A DNA stretch of 12,255 bases, taken from NCBI GenBank assembly GCA_018714545.1, contig DVNG01000042.1, forward strand, positions 1-12,255, given 5' to 3'. Source of the stretch: Limousia pullorum (GTDB taxonomy: Bacteria > Bacillota > Clostridia > Oscillospirales > Acutalibacteraceae). The position numbers and the translations under genes are program-made. Below, one piece after another: positions 7,325 to 12,255 of the stretch (positions within the stretch are counted from its first letter, which is position 1; each line of letters opens with the position of its first letter). Below the pieces are notes generated by a model, which saw only the letters and a program-made list of their open reading frames with translations, ran no database searches and was not told the origin of the DNA.

Positions 7325-7434
7325 GACATATAATTACTTTCTAATTAGAAAATATAAAATAAAAGCTGACTGAAGGCAGAAGAATAAAATCTCATAGTCT
7401 TAAAATATTTTTGTAAAAAATCTCAAAAATACTC

Positions 7435-7463
7435 TTGATTTTTTGGTCAATTCATGGTATACT
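7435..7463 (+). promoter_or_regulatory. Strong promoter of the SRP RNA (and probably dnaX)
   Basis: TTGATT (7435-7440), 17-bp spacer, TATACT (7458-7463), with TGG before the -10. The start is expected near 7469-7471, exactly where the SRP RNA closing helix begins. Confidence 0.8.
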
Positions 7464-7469
7464 ACACAG

Positions 7470-7673
7470 CGGAATGCAAGTCTATGAGTTTTCGCATGGA
7501 TAAGTGAGCGGCAGGCCCTGTACGATTGAGGCCTGTGAACCATGTCAGGCAGGGAACTGAGCAGCATTAAGCAGTGCACTTGATGCGATACAGTAAGTCT
7601 GTCGTTCACTTATTTATGCGACGGCGAGCAGGAGATCCCCAAAAGGATAAATGTTTCGCAAAGGCTTGCATTT
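7470..7673 (+). ncRNA. ffs: Signal recognition particle RNA (4.5S/scRNA type)
   Basis: RNA core of the signal recognition particle, binding Ffh and targeting membrane and secreted proteins. The Ffh-binding helix 8 is clear: GTCAGG (7544-7549), CAG, tetraloop GGAA (7553-7556), CTG, AGCAGC (7560-7565), followed by ATTAA. Longer helices support it: TCGCAT (7492-7497) with ATGCGA (7616-7621), ATAAGTGA (7500-7507) with TCACTTAT (7606-7613), CTGTA/TACAG inside, and a terminal closing helix AATGCAAG (7473-7480) with CTTGCATT (7665-7672). A T-rich stretch follows. Position just upstream of dnaX is as in other Firmicutes. At about 200 nt it is shorter than the ~270-nt B. subtilis RNA, and I cannot find the usual GGGGAGGTAGCGGTGCC-like Alu segment. 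Ends are estimated to within a few bases. Confidence 0.9.
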
Positions 7674-7698
7674 TACTTTTATTTCGGGGGTGAGTTGA

Positions 7699-9399
7699 TT
7701 GTATCAGGTTCTGTACAGAAAATGGAGACCAAAAACATTTGATGATGTTTCAGGTCAGGAGCATATAACAACCACCCTTGTAAACGAACTGAAATCCGGA
7801 AGAATAAACCACGCATATCTGTTTACAGGCTCCCGTGGTACCGGTAAAACCACCTGTGCCAAGATTTTGGCAAAGGCTGTAAACTGCCTTTCTCCGGAAA
7901 ACGGAAACCCCTGCGGCAAGTGCGAAAACTGTATTGCGGCAGAGGACGGAAGCTTTCAGGACATTGTGGAAATGGACGCCGCCAGCAACAGAAGAATTGA
8001 CGATATCAGAAGCGTCATAGACGGTGCGGTTTTCACTCCGGCAAAGGGAAAACATAAAGTGTATATAATCGACGAGGTGCATATGCTCACCCAAGAAGCT
8101 TTTAATGCTTTGCTTAAAACCTTGGAAGAGCCGCCCTCACACGTTATATTTATCTTAGCCACCACAGAGGTTCACAAGCTTCCTGCTACTATAATTTCAC
8201 GCTGCCAGAGGTTTGATTTTCACAGAATAAATCCTCATGTAATAAAGGACAGACTGAAATATGTGGTTGAACAGGAGGGCTGTTCAATAACCGACGATGC
8301 GGCTTTGCTTATAGCGGCAATAGCCGACGGAGCATTGAGAGATGCGCTGTCTTTGACAGATAGATGCATAGGCTTGGGCGGCGGAGAAATAACACTTTCG
8401 GTTGTCAGAGAAGCGGCAGGCCTTTCGGGAAGAGGTTATGTGTACGACATGGCGTCATCCTGCATAAATAAAAACTGCGGAGAAGCTTTAGAGCTTATTG
8501 CAAAGCTCTACGGTGAGTCAAAGGACATGGCAAGACTTTGCGAAGAGCTTACCGAGCATTTCCGAAATCTTATGCTTTTAAAAAGCGTAAAGAACCCGGA
8601 TGATATTCTTGTTGTGGGAAGAGATGAACTGGAGGTTTTGAAGTCCCATGCGGAGAGAATAAGCCTTTCGGAAATCGTCCATATTATGGATGTTTTGGGT
8701 TCGGCTTTTGAGAGAATGAACAGGGGAGCAGACAGCAGAACAGAAATGGAAACTGCTGTAGTTAAACTTTGTTCTCCTCAGCTTGATGTGACAGAGGATG
8801 CGGTTTTAAGCAGAATCGGAGCTTTGGAGCGAACCGTAAACCGCCTTATGAACATGATTTCAAGCGGTACTTTGACAGTTCAGAAAGATGACAATCTGAA
8901 TAAAAACGGAGAAACTTCCAATAAGGCTGAAACATCAGAAAGCACAGCTGAGTTTAAGGATACAGAAAATTTAGAAAATACTGTTTCCAATCAGGCGGAA
9001 GACCCTCAAAATTCTTCGAGAGAACCTCAAAGAAAAAGAGGAGCGGTTGATGTAGATGAGATTTACCGAAATGCAAAGCCATTCCCAAACTGGAAAGAAG
9101 TAGTGGAGAATCTCAGAAAATATTCAAAAACCATTTCAGCCGCTTTTGACGGAACAAAAGCATATGTCAGCGGCAGATATATATTGATAGACTCTCCGTC
9201 AGACATTCCTTTCCAGCTTTTAAAACAGTCGTCACAAAGAGAAAAAATCAGGGAAGCTGTTTTGGAAATCACCGGTGCAACCTACAGCCTGGGACCATAC
9301 AGACCACCTGAAAAGAAAATCCGTGAGGAAAAGGAAGACCCAATAGAAAAGCTCACAGAAAACTTTAAGAGTTTGGGTATCGAAGTGACGGAAGAATAA
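7699..9399 (+). CDS. dnaX: DNA polymerase III subunits gamma/tau
   Basis: Clamp-loader ATPase of the replicative polymerase. The 566-residue product starts at TTG (residue 1 of MYQVLYRKWRPKTF, the normal family start), with a GGGGGTG ribosome binding site 5 nt upstream and no usable ATG nearby. Seen: Walker A GSRGTGKTT (44-52), zinc ligands C63, C72, C75, C78, Walker B IIDEVHML (123-130), sensor-1 region LATTEVHKLP (153-162) and the SRC motif (167-169) with the arginine finger. After domain III comes a low-complexity Glu/Asn/Ser/Thr linker (about 395-450) and a tau-type C-terminal part. No E. coli-like A6G slippery site is evident; an in-frame TTTAAAA occurs at 8577-8583. It is the first protein gene after the SRP RNA and precedes ybaB and recR, a standard Firmicutes order. 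Confidence 0.97.
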   Translation: MYQVLYRKWRPKTFDDVSGQEHITTTLVNELKSGRINHAYLFTGSRGTGKTTCAKILAKAVNCLSPENGNPCGKCENCIAAEDGSFQDIVEMDAASNRRIDDIRSVIDGAVFTPAKGKHKVYIIDEVHMLTQEAFNALLKTLEEPPSHVIFILATTEVHKLPATIISRCQRFDFHRINPHVIKDRLKYVVEQEGCSITDDAALLIAAIADGALRDALSLTDRCIGLGGGEITLSVVREAAGLSGRGYVYDMASSCINKNCGEALELIAKLYGESKDMARLCEELTEHFRNLMLLKSVKNPDDILVVGRDELEVLKSHAERISLSEIVHIMDVLGSAFERMNRGADSRTEMETAVVKLCSPQLDVTEDAVLSRIGALERTVNRLMNMISSGTLTVQKDDNLNKNGETSNKAETSESTAEFKDTENLENTVSNQAEDPQNSSREPQRKRGAVDVDEIYRNAKPFPNWKEVVENLRKYSKTISAAFDGTKAYVSGRYILIDSPSDIPFQLLKQSSQREKIREAVLEITGATYSLGPYRPPEKKIREEKEDPIEKLTENFKSLGIEVTEE

Positions 9400-9455
9400 T
9401 TGATTTAGCAAATAAAACTTTTGAATAAATATTTATTAAATTGGAGGACATACTT

Positions 9456-9806
9456 ATGAAAGCAAGATTACCAAAGGGATACGGTTCCAACGGAGGAACA
9501 AACCTTCAGCAGATTGCAAAGCAGGCACAGAAAATGCAGGAGCAGATGGACGAAGCATCAAACGTGCTCAATGAAAAAGAATATTCCGCAACAGCAGGCG
9601 GAAATGCCGTAAGCGTAACAGTTACAGGTAAAATGGAAATCAAATCAATGGATATTAAGCCTGAAGTTGTTGACCCGGAAGATGTTGAGATGCTTTCCGA
9701 CCTTATCACAGCTGCAGTAAACGAAGCATTGAGAGCTGCTCAGAAGGATAAGGAAGACACAATGACAGAGCTTTCCGGTGGATTTAGCTTGCCGGGCTTG
9801 TTCTGA
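9456..9806 (+). CDS. ybaB: YbaB/EbfC family nucleoid-associated protein
   Basis: A small DNA-binding dimer conserved between dnaX and recR in many bacteria; its precise role in nucleoid or repair functions is not settled. ATG 9456 is chosen because GGAGG at 9443-9447 lies at proper distance; an in-frame TTG at 9441 would place that site inside the gene. The 116 residues show the long helix QQIAKQAQKMQEQMDEA, the beta strands around VSVTVTGKMEIKSMDI, then a helix with DLITAAVNEALRAAQ and the typical C-terminal tail ending LPGLF, preceded by a Gly/Asn-rich N-terminus. Its stop is 4 bp before the recR ATG, implying coupling. Confidence 0.95.
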   Translation: MKARLPKGYGSNGGTNLQQIAKQAQKMQEQMDEASNVLNEKEYSATAGGNAVSVTVTGKMEIKSMDIKPEVVDPEDVEMLSDLITAAVNEALRAAQKDKEDTMTELSGGFSLPGLF

Positions 9807-9810
9807 TAAC

Positions 9811-10413
9811 ATGGGAAGTTATAATGTAGCACCTTTGGACAGGCTTGTGGAGCAGTTTGAAAAATTGCCGGGAATAGGCATAAAGACAGCTCAGAGGCTT
9901 GCCTATTATGTGCTTAATATGAGTCAAAACGAGGCGTCGGATTTTGCCAAGGCGATAACCGACGCCCACGACAAAATAAAGTACTGCACGGTTTGCTGTA
10001 ATTTTACAGATAAAGAAAAGTGTTCCATATGCAGCGACCCTAAAAGGGATAAAGAAGTTATCTGCGTTGTGGAAGAGTCAAGGGACGCCATGGCGATAGA
10101 GAACACAAGGGAGTTTAACGGAACATACCATGTGCTTCACGGGGCAATATCTCCTCTTGAGGGCATAACTCCCGATAGACTGTGCATAAAAGAACTGCTG
10201 GCACGTATAAATAACGGCAATGTAAAAGAGGTAATAATGGCAACAAATCCCACAGTTGAGGGGGAAACAACCGCCATGTATATTTCAAGACTTTTAAAGC
10301 CATTGGGTGTAAAAGTCACCAGACTTGCCTATGGAATACCTGTAGGCGGAGATCTTGAGTACGCCGACGAAGAAACATTGCTCAGAGCAATAGAGGGCAG
10401 GAGTGAACTGTAA
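9811..10413 (+). CDS. recR: Recombination mediator RecR
   Basis: Acts with RecO/RecF to load RecA on gapped DNA. The 200-residue length is standard. Seen: N-terminal helix-hairpin-helix LPGIGIKTAQRL (19-30), a four-cysteine zinc finger (C59, C62, C71, C74), a TOPRIM domain from about 82 (ICVVEESRDAMAIE) with TNPTVEGETTAMYI (145-158), and the C-terminal GIPVGGDLEYADEETL. ATG 9811 is used because it gives the exact family start; it has a poor ribosome binding site and probably depends on translation of ybaB ending at 9806. The last base of its stop codon is the first base of the smpB ATG. Confidence 0.97.
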   Translation: MGSYNVAPLDRLVEQFEKLPGIGIKTAQRLAYYVLNMSQNEASDFAKAITDAHDKIKYCTVCCNFTDKEKCSICSDPKRDKEVICVVEESRDAMAIENTREFNGTYHVLHGAISPLEGITPDRLCIKELLARINNGNVKEVIMATNPTVEGETTAMYISRLLKPLGVKVTRLAYGIPVGGDLEYADEETLLRAIEGRSEL

Positions 10414-10874
10414 TGAAAGAGTCACTTAAAACAATAGCTCAAAATAAAAAAGCCTACCACGATTATTTTGTAGACGAAAGCTATGAAGCGGGAATAGAGC
10501 TTTGCGGAACAGAGGTAAAATCTCTGAGAGCCGGAAAGGTAAACCTGAAAGATAGCTGGTGCTCTATAGTGGAGGGCGAGATTTTTGTAAATGGTATGCA
10601 TATAAGTCCATATGAACACGGAAATATTTTTAACCGTGACCCTGTAAGAGTGAGAAGACTTTTAATGCATAAAAAAGAGATAATGAAGCTTTACGGAACG
10701 GTAAAACAAACCGGCTATTCACTCATACCATTGAGCCTGTACTTTAAAGGAAGCAGAGTAAAGGTTCAGGTAGGACTGTGCAGAGGTAAAAAGCTCTATG
10801 ATAAGAGAGCCGATATGGCGGCAAAAAGCGCCAAGAGAGATATCGACAGAGCTATGAAAGAAAGCAGAAAATGA
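10413..10874 (+). CDS. smpB: SsrA-binding protein SmpB
   Basis: Binds tmRNA and mimics the codon-anticodon part of a tRNA in trans-translation on stalled ribosomes. The 153 residues show NKKAYHDYF, the conserved ELCGTEVKSLRAGKVNLKD (29-47), RRLLMHKKEI (81-90) and a basic C-terminal tail ending DIDRAMKESRK. ATG overlaps the recR stop by one base (TAATG), with GGAG inside recR, so the genes are translationally coupled. Its RNA partner ssrA lies 99 bp downstream under its own promoter. Confidence 0.97.
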   Translation: MKESLKTIAQNKKAYHDYFVDESYEAGIELCGTEVKSLRAGKVNLKDSWCSIVEGEIFVNGMHISPYEHGNIFNRDPVRVRRLLMHKKEIMKLYGTVKQTGYSLIPLSLYFKGSRVKVQVGLCRGKKLYDKRADMAAKSAKRDIDRAMKESRK

Positions 10875-10884
10875 CAAATATCTC

Positions 10885-10913
10885 TTGAAAAGTAATAGGA
10901 ATAGTGATATAAT
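10885..10913 (+). promoter_or_regulatory. Promoter of ssrA (tmRNA)
   Basis: TTGAAA (10885-10890), 17-bp spacer, perfect TATAAT (10908-10913). The start would be near 10920, giving a precursor with about 54 nt to be trimmed at the mature 5' end. Confidence 0.85.
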
Positions 10914-10973
10914 ACTTTTCCAAAGAAAGCAGCTTTTAAATACAAGGTTTGTAAAAACCAGATAAATCTATTA

Positions 10974-11318
10974 GGGGATGTAAAGGTTTCGACGGGGATT
11001 TCAAGCCATGGTAAGCGAGCAGCGGTGCGGAACCGCTATAAAATCCGTAACTTAAAAATAACTAACAACAATAAAGTTGCTTTAGCTGCTTAATGCAGCT
11101 CGTTCTTCCTCGGAGTACCACGGCTGAGGTAAGGGCGTCGATTAGTGGTAAATGTGAATCAAAGAGTGTTTCGGCTTTGGTCACACAATAGAAACTACCG
11201 ACTTATGAATCCTGTTGTTGGGAGTCATAATGGGGGAATCCCAAAACAATAACTGCGCTCGGAGAAAGCCGTGAGGCGAGATTTTCGGACAGGAGTTCGA
11301 CTCTCCTCATCTCCACCA
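10974..11318 (+). ncRNA. ssrA: Transfer-messenger RNA (tmRNA)
   Basis: Rescues stalled ribosomes together with SmpB. The 5' end GGGGATG followed by TAAAGGTTTCGACGGGG is diagnostic; it pairs with CATCTCC (11309-11315) before the encoded ACCA at the 3' end, and the T-arm GGAGTTCGACTCTCC lies just before that. The tag frame ends in GTT GCT TTA GCT GCT TAA (stop 11091-11093), giving ...NNNKVALAA, a ClpXP-type degron. Reading back in frame from KVALAA gives AAC TTA AAA ATA ACT AAC AAC AAT AAA, with no alanine codon as the resume position, so the first tag residue (Thr or Asn most likely) cannot be fixed. Length 345 nt is normal, with room for the pseudoknots. Confidence 0.97.
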
Positions 11319-11324
11319 CAACAA

Positions 11325-11383
11325 TATTACACAAAACCCTATTTTTATGTAGGCGGCTTTGCCGTTACGGTTTGGTTGTAATA
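11325..11383. repeat. Long imperfect inverted repeat downstream of ssrA
   Basis: TATTAC (11325-11330) pairs with GTAATA (11378-11383). Inside, AAACC pairs with GGTTT, and an apical CGGC-TTT-GCCG (11353-11363) completes a ~59-nt imperfect hairpin. There is no T-tract after it, so it may be a processing or protective element, or a short palindromic interspersed repeat, rather than the terminator. No gene lies in 11319-11494. Confidence 0.45.
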
Positions 11384-11390
11384 ACAAAAG

Positions 11391-11428
11391 ACAGGCAGAG
11401 ATTTCTACTTACGAAATTCTCTGCCTGT
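11391..11428 (+). terminator. Terminator after ssrA
   Basis: ACAGGCAGAGA-TTTC (11391-11405) pairs with GAAA-TTCTCTGCCTGT (11413-11428) with a one-base bulge and a 7-nt loop, followed only by a short T-run (TTTGATT). It is the strongest hairpin downstream of tmRNA and fits its 3' boundary. Confidence 0.7.
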
Positions 11429-11480
11429 TTGATTATGTGATGAAGCTCAAAAACATTGTTATAATATAATTTGAATTGAA

Positions 11481-11518
11481 AAGAGCAGTTAATTTTAGTC
11501 GATTAACTGTTCTTTTTT
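11481..11518. terminator. Bidirectional terminator shared with the minus-strand gene end
   Basis: AAGAGCAGTTAA (11481-11492) pairs with TTAACTGTTCTT (11503-11514) with one G-T pair. T-runs follow on the plus strand (to 11518), and TTTTC follows on the minus strand. The stop codon of the minus-strand gene (11495-11497) lies in the loop. Confidence 0.7.
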
Positions 11519-12255
11519 ATGCTTTTTTTCAAGTGCTTTTTTTCTTTTATATGCTTTCTGTGGATAACATGTAGGTGAGCCACAATATTTTACTCGTGAA
11601 TTTTTAGGTTCAAAGTATTTGTGACATACGGGACAAATTCTCAATTCTTTTTCCTTGTGATAAAGCATAAGAGATAGTTGATAAAAAGCGGCATCAAATA
11701 AATTTTGGGATTGTACTATAAAGTGTGGTTCGCCAACAAAAGAAATTTTATTTTTGTACTTAATATTTTTGTATTTGCTTTCAAATATTTCTTTATATTC
11801 ATTTATATCAGTATATTTCTTTAAGTCAATAAAATTAATTTGTTGTGAAGTGCTAAATGGATTTATTGTATATAAGTGAAAATCTATTTTATCAGTAAAC
11901 CCATTGATTAATCTGTACATATGAAAAGCACTATAGATTTCATTTAATTGAACTATAAAATCAGAAATTATAAAAGAAACATATTTAGTAGGTTTTAGGT
12001 TTTCAAAAATATTTTGTACTTTGTTTTTTGATGAATTATTTAAAAACAAATCAATATCTGAGGCATAAGGGAATCCGTTTGTTTCACACCATTTTATTAT
12101 TTGATTAGCAATACTATCGTTTAAAAATTTATCACAGAAAAAAGTTATATTGTGATTTTCAAAAATTTCTTTTGGCAACTTATCTCTTAATTCTAACATA
12201 TTTATGAGTAAATCGAGTTTGTTACTTTTTATTTGTGTCGAAAAAGATTGTAAAT
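11495..12255 (-). CDS. Protein of unknown function with C-terminal Cys4 zinc-finger-like motif (partial, 5' end beyond the right edge)
   Basis: Function unknown. The frame stays open to the window edge (at least 252 codons). The first internal ATG (12199) has no ribosome binding site, so the real start is probably outside. The visible part is a mixed, Phe/Tyr/Asn/Lys-rich region without transmembrane segments. A C-terminal motif follows, CPVC then CGSPTC (C-x2-C-x14-C-x4-C) near residues 193-215 counted from ATG 12199, and a very basic tail KAYKRKKALEKKHKKEQ. The arrangement recalls DUF6076-type proteins and CGNR-like C-terminal zinc fingers of Firmicutes (resemblance only, not a firm call). 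Strong AT bias contrasts with the housekeeping genes to the left, suggesting an accessory region next to the ssrA gene, a common integration site. The 3' end lies in a bidirectional terminator. Confidence 0.75.
   Translation of the reverse strand, partial: LQSFSTQIKSNKLDLLINMLELRDKLPKEIFENHNITFFCDKFLNDSIANQIIKWCETNGFPYASDIDLFLNNSSKNKVQNIFENLKPTKYVSFIISDFIVQLNEIYSAFHMYRLINGFTDKIDFHLYTINPFSTSQQINFIDLKKYTDINEYKEIFESKYKNIKYKNKISFVGEPHFIVQSQNLFDAAFYQLSLMLYHKEKELRICPVCHKYFEPKNSRVKYCGSPTCYPQKAYKRKKALEKKHKKEQLID

Noticed and set aside
7338..7351. Palindrome TTTCTAATTAGAAA as an operator
   Set aside because: Only a short AT-rich palindrome, about 85 bp upstream of the SRP promoter's -35; no known consensus matched.
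7400..7609. Small minus-strand open frame
   Set aside because: Overlaps the SRP RNA and its promoter on the opposite strand; no ribosome binding site or coding features.
1..12255. CRISPR array, tRNA or rRNA genes, insertion sequence
   Set aside because: No regularly spaced direct repeats, no tRNA-like element apart from the tmRNA ends, no rRNA segments and no transposase or IS-type terminal repeats were seen.

Overview
The window looks like chromosomal DNA of an anaerobic, hydrogen-metabolising Firmicute. It is most like a gut Ruminococcaceae/Oscillospiraceae-type clostridium. The evidence is a five-gene electron-bifurcating [FeFe]-hydrogenase operon with a Rex operator, the Firmicutes order SRP RNA-dnaX-ybaB-recR, GGAGG-type ribosome binding sites and moderate-to-low GC. 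The species cannot be named from this sequence.

Region 1 (1-4902, minus strand). In transcription order this is hydC (NuoE-like), a stand-alone HATPase_c protein, a small HndB-like thioredoxin-fold protein, hydB (NuoF-like with extra ferredoxin domains) and hydA (H-cluster subunit, cut by the left edge). Genes are 0-20 bp apart. HydA, HydB and HydC should form a soluble complex that couples H2 with NAD(H) and ferredoxin. The H-cluster loops of HydA are unusual: loop L1 reads TSCSPGW instead of TSCCPxW, and L3 reads MCCPGGC instead of MACPGGC.

Region 2 (4903-5444). This AT-rich divergent control region holds a perfect Rex-type palindrome (TTGTTAA-N4-TTAACAA) directly beside a minus-strand promoter for the hyd operon, and a separate consensus promoter facing right.

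Region 3 (5445-7324, plus strand). A visibly AT-rich two-gene cassette encodes a 190-residue exported protein that I do not recognise and a 404-residue protein with the topology of an FtsX/MacB-type permease but no ATPase partner. It is closed by a strong hairpin terminator. It separates two conserved loci and is the best candidate here for an undescribed system.

Region 4 (7435-10874, plus strand). A strong promoter drives an SRP RNA of about 200 nt, followed by dnaX (TTG start), ybaB, recR and smpB. recR and smpB overlap in TAATG.

Region 5 (10885-11518). A near-consensus promoter precedes ssrA (tmRNA), whose tag ends in KVALAA but has no in-frame alanine resume codon. A long imperfect hairpin, a terminator and a bidirectional terminator follow. 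smpB and ssrA, partners in ribosome rescue, are adjacent.

Region 6 (11495-12255, minus strand). An AT-rich gene open to the right edge ends in a Cys4 zinc-finger-like motif; its function is unknown.
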